A stretch of 64,000 bases of DNA, from contig NC_134878.1 of NCBI RefSeq assembly GCF_041734735.1, forward strand, positions 51,878,773 through 51,942,772, given 5' to 3'. The notes under the pieces are model-generated. The model was given only the letters and a program-made list of their open reading frames with translations. It was not told where the DNA came from and did no database searches. The DNA is from Babylonia areolata. Taxonomy: Eukaryota; Mollusca; Gastropoda; Neogastropoda; Buccinidae. Shown one piece after another: positions 1 through 18,119 of the stretch (position 1 is its first letter; each line of letters starts with the position of its first letter). The position numbers were made by a program, and so were the translations under genes.

Positions 1-101
1 TGTTTTGACTTGAGTCCACAGCATGGGGACAGTTTGGTCTGCTGACTGAACAACAAAGTAATTTTACGCCGTGACCATCACCATTCACGACAACTCTCAC
101 T

Positions 102-102
<1 letters not shown>

Positions 103-132
<30 letters not shown>

Positions 133-145
133 TCCTCTCTCTCTC
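103..145. repeat. (CT)n microsatellite
   Basis: A nearly pure CT tract follows a short C run. It lies in intergenic DNA and no gene is seen near it. Confidence 0.9.
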
Positions 146-608
146 ACTGTGGGGGGTAGGGGGGGGGTAGTGTTCTAGGAAAGGGAGGCGTGAGAAGTGG
201 CTGTGAACTGGAGGGTGGGAAGGGAGGGGGGACGGGGAGGCGACGCCTGCAGAAACGACATCGGTGAAAACACTGACATAATAATCACTGATGTCTGCCT
301 GTGCCACTTTCTGGCACAGAGATTGAACAGCTTCATTTTCGATTGTCGTTACGTTACGGTGATAACGTCTTCCTGTTAGTCTTGTGCACCGCCGCTTGTC
401 AACATCAACCAATACGTCTATTTTGCACAATAAGAAGATAAAATAAAAACATACAAATAAACAACAAGTCAAACCAAAAACAAAACAAAACAAAATCAAC
501 CTAGAAAAAAAATATATATGTAATTTTCTCCTCTGCTTTAGCTCTCACACGGCCAGGCGAGACTGTGTTCTAATTGTCTCGGTCAGTGGATCAGTTAGTA
601 TAGCCAGA

Positions 609-637
609 CTTCTTCTTCTTCTTCTTCTTCTTCTTCT
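609..637. repeat. (TTC)n microsatellite
   Basis: About ten tandem TTC units, just next to the tail side of a SINE copy. Simple sequence only. Confidence 0.9.
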
Positions 638-639
638 GC

Positions 640-1085
640 GTCCCCGTAGATCGCTTAACTCCCACGAAATCCGGTATGTTCGGGTGGGCTTTCACAGTTT
701 TTACCTCGCCATGTTGGCAGCCACACTCCGTTTTCAGGGTTGTGACATAGCCTGCTGGATATGTTCTTGTTTTCTTAACTTACCGAACGCTGACATGAAC
801 TAAAACGATATTTTTCAGGGTGTGCATGCTGGGTGTATTCTTCTTTCCTTAACTCACCGAACGCTGACATGGATTCACAGGATCTTGAACGTGCTTATTT
901 GATCTTCTGTTGACACACACGGAGGGGGTTCAGGCACCAGCAGGTCTGCACATGCTGACCTGGGAGATCGGAAAATTCTCCACAACCCTGAACTCACTAG
1001 GTGGGCCGGAACCAGGGGATGGAACTTTGGAAACTCGGGCGAGAATCCATGGCTTTAACCATTCGGCCACAGCACCCTTCAGTGT
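640..1085 (-). mobile_element. tRNA-derived SINE, family C
   Basis: Read on the minus strand, the element starts near 1085 with a pol III A-box-like stretch (GGCCGAATGGTTAA). The body contains GATCTT and CATGCTGGGT motifs. The GCATGCTGG segment occurs twice (near 735-800 and 820-890), so part of the body is duplicated. Related copies lie at 26925-27130 and 34325-34470. The family name is a local label, and the boundaries are set by similarity between these copies. Confidence 0.6.
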
Positions 1086-1529
1086 CCGTTAGGGCCTGGG
1101 TCCGAATCCACTGATCTAAAAATAGATGGATAGCTCATTGGTCAGGAAAACTGAAGCCAACTGGACGCCATATTGTTCCTCGTATCCGGCCGTCACTCCG
1201 TTGAGAAGTCGTCTGCTAAATGTAGGTAGCTTCTGAACTGTAAGCGTGTATCTTCGATAAAATCGTGTTATGCTTGCCCCTACGTTATGCCAAATGTTGT
1301 GTCTTGATTGATATCTGCCAGTGGTTTATTTACCAAAGTCATTACAGGAAAACAGTGCATTGACACTCAGCGCAAAACTTGCTGAAAATGCACACACAAG
1401 AACGTCAGCTTTACTAACGCCGCTCGGCTGCGTATATGAAGTTACCGCTTCGCGCTATATACTGACACGAGTCGCAAAATGGCTGATTGAACACTTCCGC
1501 TGGCTACAGTATGCAATCCACTTATTTTA

Positions 1530-1870
1530 GGTCAGTGGTCCGATCCTGCATTCTCGCCCTTTCTCCCAAGTTTGACAGGATGAGACAATAAATCGAGGTC
1601 CCTGTTTGCAGCACACGCTTGGCGCACTGGAAAAGAACCCATGGCAACGAGAGAGTTGTCCTTTGGCAAAATTCTGTAGAATGAATCCACTGTGATTGGT
1701 ACACAAATATATGTATATATATATATGCATGCACTCAAAGCCTGACAAAGCGCGTTGGGTTATGCTGCTGATTAGACATCTGTGTTGCAGATGTGGTGTG
1801 ACGTGTATGGATTGGTCCGAACGCAGTGACGCCTCCCTCCTTGAGAAACTGAAACTGCTGTCATGCCAAT
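1530..1870 (+). mobile_element. SINE family B, head-truncated copy
   Basis: Holds the central domain shared with other SINEs here (AATAAATCGAGGTCC, CCCATGGCAAC, GGCAAAATTCTGTAG), then a short TA microsatellite. It ends with the family B tail (GTTATGCTGCTG ... GCAGATGTGGTG ... TGAGAAACTGAAAC). The same tail is found at 15700-15770, 16028-16165, 34970-35085 and 43845-43963. No clear tRNA-like head is visible at the 5' side. Confidence 0.65.
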
Positions 1871-1956
1871 CAAAAGAAAACAAACAAACAAAATAGCTTG
1901 CCAGCGGGTGAAACAAGTTCCGCTAATTATAGACCCTCTTTAGAAACTTGTCTCTC

Positions 1957-2362
1957 CCCCCCCCCCCCCCCCCCCTCTTTTTTCACTTTGTTTTTGTTGT
2001 TGTTGTTGTTTTTCTTTTGGGGGGTGTTTTTTTTAATCTGAGTACGGCGTACTTTATTCTTTTACGTTCCTTTTCTTTTCTTTTTCGCACTCTTTTAATT
2101 AACTCGCAGTCTGTTTTCACGATCTGTTTGTATTTACTTTCTTTCTTTCTTCGTTTTCTTTTTTGTCTTCTTTAATAAAAACCCACATAGTTATCGTCAT
2201 CATGGCTGTCCGGTTTTACAAATGGACATTAATTGAACACACACGCGCGCGCGCGCAAGGAAAAAAAAAAGAAGAAAGAAAAATAGAAAACAAAAATGAA
2301 GACAAAAAAAAAAAAGGAAAGAAAGAAAATACTATTGTTCATTCTTTTCTTTTTTCTCTCGT

Positions 2363-2394
<32 letters not shown>

Positions 2395-3080
2395 TCAATG
2401 AATGTCAAGTTGTCAAACCTGACATTTGGCCATGATGACGATGACTGACATGTGGATTTTTGTTAAATCTGAAAAAAAAGATAGCAGGAATATGAAAGTA
2501 AGGCAGGAATACAACGGAGCTGAAATAAATAAATAAATAAATACTTACCATAACAAGAAGCCAGTTGAAATTCCAAAAACAGGGGTTGTTGTTCTTTGTT
2601 GTTTTTTGTTTTGTTTTGTTTTTTGTTTGTTTTGTTTTTGTGTGGTTTTTTGTTGTTGTTGTTGTTGTTGTTTTTTTGGGGGGTTGTTTTTTGTTTTTTT
2701 GTTTGTTTTTTGGAGGGGGTGTGGGGGGGATCATTCATTATCAATGGACTTTGTCAACTTTGTACATGATGTCAGATCCTGGATGTTACAGTCTTACCTA
2801 TGGCAGGTAAATTAAAAACATGGTCCACGACTATGTAACACGTCTAGTGCATATGCAAGAAACATCTTCAACGTGTTATGTTAGTCTCAAGACAATAATT
2901 GATTTTCCGTCTGCAGATCAAAGAACCAGTTCGTCGTCCAGAAAAAAAAAAATCACTTTTCCGGTGGTTTCCATTGAAACCATAAACTTTCTTTCAACTC
3001 TGCGAGCATGTGTGTGTGGGAGGGGGGTTGGAGGTGTGTGTGGGGGTAGGGGGGGGGGAATGAGTGAGGGTCTGTCTCTG
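1957..3080. other. Low-complexity intergenic block
   Basis: Contains a run of about 20 C, T-rich and G/T-rich stretches, a (GT)n tract at 2361-2394, (AAAT)n near 2523-2541 and (TTG)n near 2651-2672. All long open frames here are made of simple sequence. No gene is supported. Confidence 0.8.
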
Positions 3081-3097
3081 CGTGTGTCTGTCATCTA

Positions 3098-3133
<36 letters not shown>

Positions 3134-3184
3134 TGTGTCTGTGTTTGTGTCTATGTGTGTACGTGTGTTTATGTGCGCACACTG

Positions 3185-3248
<64 letters not shown>
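3098..3248. repeat. (TG)n followed by (CA)n
   Basis: A TG tract near 3100-3131 is followed by interrupted GT-rich sequence and then a CA tract of over 30 units at 3183-3248. The two arms are complementary, so they could pair as a long hairpin. Frames through both tracts are open only because of the dinucleotide repeats. Confidence 0.9.
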
Positions 3249-3250
<2 letters not shown>

Positions 3251-3550
3251 GGGAGGGTGGTGGTGTGTTGTGGTGTTTTTTGTTGTTGTTGTTGTTGTTT
3301 TTACGTTCGCGAGTGTGCATCTTCTCACGGCAATCTCCTCATATTCCTCTCAGATGTGTCGAAACGACGAACAGAAAGCATACCAGTTCACTGAGACATG
3401 AATAACGCCCTTCCTTCTCCATAACGAGGTTGTTGTTTTTTTGTTGTTTTTTGTGGTTGTTGTTTTGGTTTTGTTTTGGGGTTTTTCGCAAGCTGCTCTT
3501 TCCAAACAAACAGCAGAAAAAAAGTAACAGATCCCCTGGCGTTTGATGTG

Positions 3551-3591
3551 CGTGTGTGTGTGTGTGTATGTGTGTGTGTGTGTGTGTGTGT
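3551..3591. repeat. (TG)n microsatellite
   Basis: Interrupted TG repeat of about 20 units in intergenic DNA. Confidence 0.85.
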
Positions 3592-3839
3592 GTACTTCCC
3601 CAAACTGAACCCGCGTTTGGGTTCATCAGCGTCCACTCCTGGGCAACTCATTTGACAAGGAACTGGTGCAGTGGTTTTGCAGGCAACTAGTTAACATGCA
3701 GCGGAGAGTCCATCGCTGCTGCAGTGTGTTTGTTTGCTTGTTTTTGTTGTTTAAAATTGCCTCGGAACTACTTTAGAGAACTGTTGTGATTTGGGGAGTC
3801 GTGTCGTGTCGTGTCGTGTCGCGTCTCAGCTGTTGTGTT

Positions 3840-3908
3840 TGCGGAGGGAGGGCGGGGGGGGGGAGGCGAATACTAGTACACACAACAATGCGGTGTGTTC
3901 GTGTGTTC

Positions 3909-3943
<35 letters not shown>

Positions 3944-4330
3944 CAAGTGGACAATATTTGCATGGCTTGTACGTTTTGCTCTGGATCTTTTTTTTGTTTT
4001 TGTTTTTGTTGTGTGTTTTTTTTTTGGGGGGGGGGGGGGGGGGTTCTTTCTTTTTTCGTTTGGTTTGGAAGGGGGGCGAGGGGTGGGGAGACTCGAAAGG
4101 GGTGTCTTTTGGGAGGGAGTTCTGGGGGAAGGGGGTTGGGAGGGATGTGAGTGAGGGGGGGGGCGGGGGGGGGAGCGAGAGAGATCATATTTTTAAAGAC
4201 ATGGTCTTGAAACAAACAAAAGAAATAGATAGATAGACAGATAGATAGATATGCGGTGGTTTTTGGTTTTTTGTTGTTGTTTGTTTGTTTTGGGTTTTTT
4301 TGTTTTGGGTTTTTTTTGTTTTTTATTGTT
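3840..4330. other. G-rich and T-rich simple sequence
   Basis: Holds a GT/GA tract near 3902-3942, a run of about 18 G after 4025, further G-rich blocks to 4180, a (GATA)n-like tract near 4226-4250 and T/G-rich sequence to 4330. The G runs could form G-quadruplexes. No coding signal. Confidence 0.75.
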
Positions 4331-4465
4331 TTTTTAATAAAAAGACAGCTGGAGTGGCGTCACAAGTCTGTTAGTCTACCTGTTTGTTTTGGAATGGCAG
4401 GTGCATAACGATGAAACAGTCTGTGCCTCTCGATCGCTGTCTGTCAAGCGGTGTCAGCTCTTCTC

Positions 4466-4605
4466 AGTGCTGTAAATGCTTTATAGTTAGATGGATCGCG
4501 GTAAATGTTTTACAGGTAGACGTCGGATCCTCGTGGTAAATTGTTTTACAGGTAGATGGATCCACACTCGTGGTAAATGTTTTTACAGTTAGATGGATCG
4601 GTTTT
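4466..4605. repeat. Short tandem repeat, about four copies
   Basis: About four diverged copies of a unit near 40-45 bp. The common parts are GGTAAATG, TTTACAG and TTAGATGGATC. It lies in intergenic sequence with no known function. Confidence 0.6.
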
Positions 4606-4857
4606 CCATAATATTAAGGCTGGGTGCCGCGGGGATTTCAGTTGACTGAGCTATGGCTGACAGTCTGAAGCGTGGCTGAGACGGTATCTTTCTATATTTC
4701 ATTGTCTATTCTTCAGTGTCTTTTCTGTTTCTTTCTTTTGTTGCTGGTGCTGTTGTTGGTTTTGTTGCTGTTGTTGTTGATGTTGTTGCTGCTGTTGTTG
4801 TTGTTGTTTTTCCCTGTTTCTTTGTCATATATTTACTGTTCCTGCGCTGTTCTTTCC

Positions 4858-4858
<1 letters not shown>

Positions 4859-4900
<42 letters not shown>
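4859..4900. repeat. (TA)n microsatellite
   Basis: About 20 TA units, preceded by a TTG/CTG-rich stretch at 4740-4810. Confidence 0.9.
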
Positions 4901-4903
<3 letters not shown>

Positions 4904-4979
4904 CTGTTGCTCAGTTAAATATATGCATTTCAGGGTCAAGGGGGTTGGGGGGGGGGGGGACTGATAAGCATTAACAGGG

Positions 4980-7199
4980 CATCAGGGCCAGGAACTACCC
5001 CTACCGCTTCCCACCCTATCCCCACTCTGGCTGTCACTGGCATAAAAGTGCTGTATAATTGTAGCATTATTGTCATTGTTTTTTTTCCCTTTTATTAGTG
5101 GTAGTATCGTTGTTATTTTATTTTTATATACATATATTCTTGTTGGTGTGTGTCAGCTATCCCTGGGTGCAGCAGACTCTTCAACCCGTGTGATCAGTGA
5201 AGTTAGCTGCCTGTCCATCGATGAAAGAGAAGTAGACTGTCATCATGTATCATATCATATCAAGTGTCACGGCTTTTAGGATTAACAGCCTTTTGCCTGA
5301 ACAATTAGGACTTTTTAAAAAATTAATATTTTTTTTATACTTTGACTAAATCAAAGATAATAGATAAATAAATAAATAAGTTGCGCGACGAACTGATTTC
5401 AGTCAAGCATTCGACTTTCTTTGGCTGGGAAACTATACGTATGTGTTTTCACTCACTTCAGTGTGAGCTCCTTCGTCAGTTATCGCCGAAAGTTGTGTCA
5501 CCGCACGGAATTCCTACGATGTTCACGTGCATGGGATGAAACCTCGCCGTGTTGCACGCACTGTCTTGACCCAGCCGTTGCACTCTGAGTTGTGGTGGCT
5601 CAGTCTTTTCCCATTCTGCGCTGTGGACCAAGCCTCAGACGCAGCCAGACGTTCAAATTTGTGCTCCAATACCCACTGAGCTATATCCCACCTTGCTGTT
5701 CGGCCGCAGAGAGCTTTCAAATGTTCTCAGCGGTGTAGTTGGGGGTCGGCCCAAAATGGAACTGAACGCCGCTCCGGCTGAACACCTTGCAGTCAGTACT
5801 GATGAGGTAAGCGGTGGCCTGCATACACTCGTCAGTGTACCGGGTGTAGGCTAACAAAATGATTTAACAAAGTAGTTTCTGCCGCCGGAGTCAGTCAGTC
5901 ACTGAAGTTGCCAACATTAGTCAGCGCTGAAAGGATTTCTTTTCAACCCATCTCTCCTCTTCAAACTCGACCCTCTCCCAGATGTCTGTTGGCAATTTGT
6001 TTTAGACCACCACTTGAATTGTAAAGGAGTCGTCTGGCAGTTAGCACTCATTTGATTAGGCGCTATATATAAATTAACTTATTATTATTGATATCATTAC
6101 TTGCTTTGTCGTCTATAACGTTACAATGCCAACCCCCCTTTTCTTAATTCTTCTTTCTTGAACCTATTTGGGCCATATCTATATTTTTTTTCCCTTCAGT
6201 CCCGAGTCCTATGTGTGACCGTGACTGGCGGAGAGAACGACCTTGTGAACACGAACCATTCCGTCTTGAGGGGAGAAGCTACAGAAAACCTTTTGCCCCA
6301 ACACGGTCTGTGTCTTGACAATGACAATGAGTTTATCAGTTCCCATTAACTCAAAAGCCGCGGTTTTGAGTCGTAGAGAAACAACTGAGGCCCGGAAACA
6401 TGACTGACAATAACAGGATGACGGCGTGGAAGAGCGAAAATATTTTAAACAGAAGAAATAAAAGGGGAGATAATACAAATGCAGGAAAAAAATTATATAA
6501 AATAAAATGTCAAATGTGTCAGTCTGATACAACATGATGCAATAAGACCGACTCGCTATTCGGAATAGCGAAAGCAAATACTCCACTAGACAAATGCACA
6601 GACCACAACTTAGATTTACAATAATTGTGAGCGAAGTGACATGTTCGGCTCTGTATGACTAGCTGAGCCTGAACTGGGAACTGAGGAGATGGCTGGAGCA
6701 TAGCAATAACAATGACATGGTGTAACAAAATATAATGCACAATAATTTATTTTAGCACGTACCCGTTTGCCAGTAATTCTGGAATTGGTTTGATATATAC
6801 AGGAGAGCCTGAGAAAAGACATAAAAAATATGATCATGCAGTTATAAATGGATATGTACAGGATGCAGTGTCAAGATTAACACGTCATTATTCCAATTCC
6901 TATTCAACAAGTACAGTCAAGGCATAGGTGGTAACTGAAGAACCCAGACTGAGACTGACTCCTAGCGAAACACATTAAAACCTTTAACGAATTTAGCCAA
7001 ATTTAGCAACTTTTCTTACTACTAATAGACATTAATGTTGCATATTTGTGGAAGTTGGGACGTGTTCTGTAATACTAAGGTAAATACTCATTGCGGAGAT
7101 TTTGAATTGCAGGACATTTAATTCCATGACAAAGTAGTATTCGTCTCCCACCCGATTCGCGTCTTGCTTGATTTCAGAGCGACAAGGTAGACTACTCTC
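4980..7199. other. Intergenic DNA upstream of EXOSC2
   Basis: I see no host gene. The stretch near 5460-5740 has a weak tRNA-like A-box on the minus strand (TAGCTCAGTGGG near 5680), perhaps an old SINE head. The last few hundred bases must include the EXOSC2 promoter and 5' UTR, but I see no TATA box or clear CpG island. Confidence 0.5.
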
Positions 7200-7217
7200 A
7201 TGCAGGCAGTAGACAAG

Positions 7218-13526
<6,309 letters not shown>

Positions 13527-14596
13527 CGGACTTTGGGCAAAGCGTGTGTGTGTGGACTTGCCGTTTGTGTTTGGGGCTGAAAGTGTGTGCATGTGGACTG
13601 TGCCAGTGTATGTGCATGCCTGAAAGTGTATGTGCATGGGGGAAGGTTTATGCAACACATTCTAAGCAGCGGAAGAAAGTACTCGAGTGTGAAAGTTTTG
13701 CATGAATGAATTGTGTTCAGTGGAAAGCAGTGACTGCAGTTGAGGAGTGAAATAACTCTTGGAAAACTACTCAGATTATGAACTCATGAGGGACAGGAAG
13801 AACTGAAGGTGCAAAAAACAGTGCAACATGTTTCAACACCAAGGGGGGGGGAGGTGTTGGCTTAACATAACGATAGTAAGCACACCAACAGAAGATGGAG
13901 CACTTGGCTGTTTCTTTTTTTTTTGTTTGAAAAAGAGATGGAGTTTTCTTATCAACAAGCATGAGAAGAGGTGAAGGCCCCCAAACAGGAACAGTAGGTT
14001 AGCACTAGTGTTATACTGAGGCTTGATGCCACAGGAAATTATAAGCTTGTTCCACAGGGTTCCCCTCTGGTCATTTTTCATGCGTTCCACCATGTTGATG
14101 TCCAGTTTTCGTTCAGTGAATAAGCCAGTGCTCACCCATGTAAATGTCCAGTTTCAAAACATTGAGTAGGCCTATTCCATGTTAATGTTTTGTTTTCACA
14201 TGACTGAACCTGCATTCCAAATGTGCATGACCAGTTGTTTTTTTTTTATGCAGTGACTAGGGCTGTATTCCCCTATGTTGATACCTTTAGTCCACTTTGC
14301 ATGTTGATACCAAGAAACAGATCTGCACTGATGAGCTTTGCAGTATCAAAATTTTTAGGGCATTTTTTTTGTTCTGACTGCTTTTTTTGGTTTTGTTTTT
14401 TAGGGGGTGGGGTTGTTTGACTGACTGCTGGATTTTCAGCAATACCCAGGTGCCAGCCACACACCGACCCATCTTTTATTAGTTCCGCAGAGCACTGGGT
14501 AAAAATAATCACTTTGCTGAAGTACAGTGGCAGATATGTCAGTGAATCACCAATTTGGTTTTTGTTAATCATTTGCTAGCTTCCGTTATGGTTAGA

Positions 14597-14602
14597 AATA
14601 AA
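14597..14602 (+). terminator. Candidate EXOSC2 polyadenylation signal
   Basis: AATAAA about 1.07 kb after the EXOSC2 stop. A second AATAAA lies at 14766-14771. Either could be used; sequence alone does not decide. Confidence 0.4.
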
Positions 14603-14879
14603 TTAACTGTATTGTACTGACCTTTTCGTGGTTGCCATGACCGTACGTGACCGATCGAAAGTCACTATACATACGGACCAAGTCCATATTTTAGAGAAAA
14701 GATCGTGTTTAAAAAAAACTGCCATCAAGAATGGTCAGTCTGAAAAACTTAAAGCAGTGGTGAAAAATAAACGGAAAACTTAATGGATGTGGAGTATCTT
14801 TTGATTAGATTGGAGAAAAAAAAAAAATTTCTAGGGGAAGGAACGGCCAAATCATAAAGTTGGACTTACATTGTGTTGG

Positions 14880-14896
14880 TCATTCCCTCCCTCCCC

Positions 14897-14928
<32 letters not shown>

Positions 14929-14935
14929 TCAATAG
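14880..14935. repeat. Poly-C tract then poly-A
   Basis: A run of more than 20 C followed by about nine A, in intergenic DNA 3' of EXOSC2. Confidence 0.85.
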
Positions 14936-15304
14936 CACAAACAAAAATTTATTTCAAATGATAAAATTAGAAGTTTGTCCAATTTTTTTGAATCGGACGT
15001 TCCTCCCCCCCAAAAAATCAGTTTTAATTCTGCCATTGAAGCACCCCACTCCCTAGGGTTTTAGGTACAGGTGCTAGTCCACAAGTAAAATGCCGGGACT
15101 AGCACCCATGCCACCACTGAAAATGGACGATGTTCAGAAAACAAGCAGACAGTGAATGGGAAGTGCACCAGCTTGAAAACGTGCTGGCAGTTGGATCTTT
15201 CTCGCTGTGTGCCCCCATGTGCACACTTTGCGCTGGTTAACTTTCCACTTGCACGATATTGTGCTTCTCCCTTTAAATTTCTCATGAAAGCATCACTGCG
15301 TTTG

Positions 15305-15690
15305 GGCATATTTGTATTTCTTTTTATCACAACAGATTTCTCTGTGTGAAATTCAGGCTGCTCTCCCCAGGGAGAGCGCGTCGCTACATTACAGCCCCAC
15401 TCATTTTTTTTGTATTTTTTCCTGCATGCAGTTTTATTTTTCCTATCGATGTGGATTTTTCTACAAAATTTTGCCAGAAACAACCCTTTTGTTGCCATGG
15501 GTTCTTTTACGTGCGCTAAGTGCATGCTGCACACGGGACCTCGGTTTATTGTCTCATCTGAATGACTAGCGTCCAGACCCTCATGGTCTAGTGGAGGGGG
15601 AGAAAATATCGGCGGCAGAACCATGATTTGAACCAGCGCGCTCAGATTCTCTCACTTCCTAGGCTTACGCATTACCTCTAGCCCATCACT
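15305..15690 (-). mobile_element. Full-length SINE family A
   Basis: On the minus strand: a tRNA-like head with A-box TGGGCTAGAGGTAATGCG and B-box GGTTCAAATCATGG, then GCCGCCGATATTTTCTCC and the shared core (AATAAACCGAGGTCCCGTG, CCCATGGCAACAAAAG, GGCAAAATTTTGTAG). The tail has GGGAGAGCAGCC and CACAGAGAAATCTGTTG. It matches the copy at 56561-56980 along its whole length. Confidence 0.8.
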
Positions 15691-15694
15691 CCAC

Positions 15695-16027
15695 TTTATA
15701 CACACTACACCACATCTGCAAGGCAGATGCCTGACCAGCAGCATAACAAAGTGCTTAGGCCTGGAGTACAGGCATATGTATTTGTGTACCTATCGGACTT
15801 TTTCTCCTGAATTTGCCACAAGGACAACTCTGGTTGCCATGGGTAATTTTTCAGTACACAAAGTGCATGGTGCACACAGGACGTGGTTTATTGTCTCTTT
15901 CCGTTAACTAGACAGTTTGATTTTCCAGTCAAACATGGGAGAAAGGGCAAGAGCAGGAAATGAAACCATTCCCTCAGACACTGAATTGGCAGATGAACGT
16001 CTTAACCATTCAGCCACCTTTTTCTGA
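15695..16027 (-). mobile_element. Full-length SINE family B
   Basis: On the minus strand the head GGTGGCTGAATGGTTAAGACG (A-box region, near 16013) is followed by a weak B-box, the core domain shared with SINE A, a junction GATAGGTACACAAAT, and the family B tail ending near 15700. It abuts SINE A and a second tail in the opposite direction. Confidence 0.75.
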
Positions 16028-16165
16028 TAGGTACACAAATACGTAACATGCACTCGAAGCCTGACGATGCTGCTGGTCAGGCATCTGCCTAACATATGTG
16101 GTGCAGCATATATGGATTTGTCCGAATGCTGTGACACCTTGAGAAACTGAAACATTGTTTCCAAA
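16028..16165 (+). mobile_element. SINE family B tail fragment
   Basis: Plus-strand tail: GATAGGTACACAAATACG, then GATGCTGCTGGTCAGGCATC and TTGAGAAACTGAAAC. With the minus-strand copy just before it, this makes an inverted head-side pair. Confidence 0.7.
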
Positions 16166-17251
16166 CATCAGTAACATTTGCATTGCAGGACTGGTTTTGA
16201 AGAAGAAAGCAAGCAGTCCATACTTAATGATATTCTTCGAAGACTGCCGTCACTGCTGACTTCTGTTATTGCCCGCACTGCACACGCATCAGTTAGGATG
16301 AACATCTTGACCATTCATAACATTTTACACGGAGTATCACACTTGAAACAGAGTACCAATAATGTGTCTGTCTGGAAGAGGTGCCATGACATCCTGACAC
16401 CCAGTCTTGTTGGGGATCCAGAATGAAATGAACCATTTGATCATACTTTTTGTTCCAGTCCAGTGACACAGCACCCACTTGTGCTACTGAGTGCCAGATT
16501 GTCACATTCCTGTCTTCACAAAACACGGGCGCTATACTGTACATGTGGTGTTGGACTGTCCCGTCTGGCCGAAGAAGGCTCAAACACTTTCAGATGTTAC
16601 TGTTCCTCTCCCCAACTAGTCGCCACTGACTCGAACTCGCTCCACAGGTTGACAGTCCACTCCTGTGCAGCACTTGCCCCGTACATACACACAGGTCTGC
16701 CAAGCAGACAACAGCAGTTTCCCCAGGATCAAGTTGTCTCACCATTATTCCATCTCCACTCAAGGTCTAAGCAGTGGTCTGGGTACAAGTACCTCAATCA
16801 ACTTGGGTTCTATGTAGGCATTCATTAAATACTGCAAGGATCAGTGAACTTGTAAGTAAAGGCCCTGTACTCTTGACTTTCCTTGCTCCACCCGTGTCAG
16901 AAAGGACACCCGGTTTGTGGTTGGTGAAGGCTGGAAGCAGCAGGAAAGGAATGGGACCTGCCTTTCTACACAGAGCCCTAGACACTGAATGAATTCACAG
17001 CTATGAGACCTTTAACCTTTTATTTTAAACTTACAAACAAAGCCACAGGATGGTATCACATTGAGCCGTGCATTCTAAACTTTGTGCTCTAGTTTCCCTG
17101 TGGGAATAGTACTCTAAAAAAAAAAGATTTCACAACAGGAAAAGCTGTATCAAGGAAACAAATGATTTTCTTCAAATGAAAAGTGATTGACAGTGAAAGA
17201 TATGATGCTTCCCATGCTGTCAGTGTCTCCATTTTCTCCACAGGGACTGAC

Positions 17252-18115
17252 AGCAGATGACATCTGCATCATCCAGTCTCAATGCCATATGGCCTTCCTT
17301 CCCTAAAAGACATCTGCATCATCCAGTCTCAATGCCATATGGCCTTCCTTCCCTAAAAGACATCTGCATCATCCAGTCTCAATGCCATGTGGCCTGCCTT
17401 CCTTCCCTAAAAGACATCTGCATCATCCAGTCTCAATGCCATGTGGCCTGCCTTCCTTCCTAAAAGACATCTGCATCATCCAGTCTCAATGCCATGTGGC
17501 CTTCCTTCCTTCCTTCCTTCCCTAAAAGACATCTGCATCATCCAGTCTCAATGCCATGTGGCCTTCCTTCCTTCCTTCCCTAAAAGACATCTGCATCATC
17601 CAGTCAATGCCATATGGCCTTCCTTCCCTAAAAGACATCTGCATCATCCAGTCAATGCCATATGGCCTTCCTTCCCTAAAAGACATCTGCATCATCCAGT
17701 CTCAATGCCATATGGCCTGCCTTCCTTCCCTAAAAGACATCTGCATCATCCAGTCAATGCCATATGGCCTTCCTTCCCTAAAAGACATCTGCATCATCCA
17801 GTCAATGCCATATGGCCTTCCTTCCCTAAAAGACATCTGCATCATCCAGTCTCAATGCCATATGGCCTTCCTTCCCTAAAAGATATCTGAATCATCCAGT
17901 CTCAATGTCATGTGGCCTTCCTTCCAGTCTCAATGCCATGTGGCCTTCCTTCCCTAAAAGACATCTGAATCATCCAGTCTCAATGCCATATGGCCTTCCT
18001 TCCCCAAAAGACATCTGAATCATCCAGTCTCAATGTCATGTGGCCTTCCTTCCCCAAAAGACATCTGAATCATCCAGTCTCAATGCCATGTGGCCTTCCT
18101 TCCCTAAAAGACGAG
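17252..18115. repeat. 50-bp minisatellite, about 16-17 copies
   Basis: Units contain AAAAGACATCTGCATCATCC, AGTCTCAATGCCATATGG and CCTTCCTTCC. Most are 50 bp; a 48-bp form lacks TC before AATGCC. Late copies change CTGCATC to CTGAATC, and CATATG alternates with CATGTG. The number of CTTC units varies. Two frames stay open across the array, but the length is not a multiple of three and no start or partner exon is evident, so it is not coding. Confidence 0.93.
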
Positions 18116-18119
18116 CTGT

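Noticed and set aside
2820-3405. 193-codon frame and overlapping frames
   Set aside because: Composed almost wholly of TG and CA repeats.
5523-5720. Minus-strand tRNA-like A-box suggesting a tRNA gene
   Set aside because: No B-box at the right distance and no cloverleaf; at most an old SINE head.
15061-15624. 187-codon minus-strand frame
   Set aside because: It translates SINE A; no protein family matches.
17252-18115. Regular spacing suggested a CRISPR-like array, and long open frames suggested a repeat protein
   Set aside because: The units are contiguous with no unique spacers, and this is animal DNA. The frames arise because the repeat happens to lack stops; the 50-bp unit does not keep one frame and no splice partner exists.
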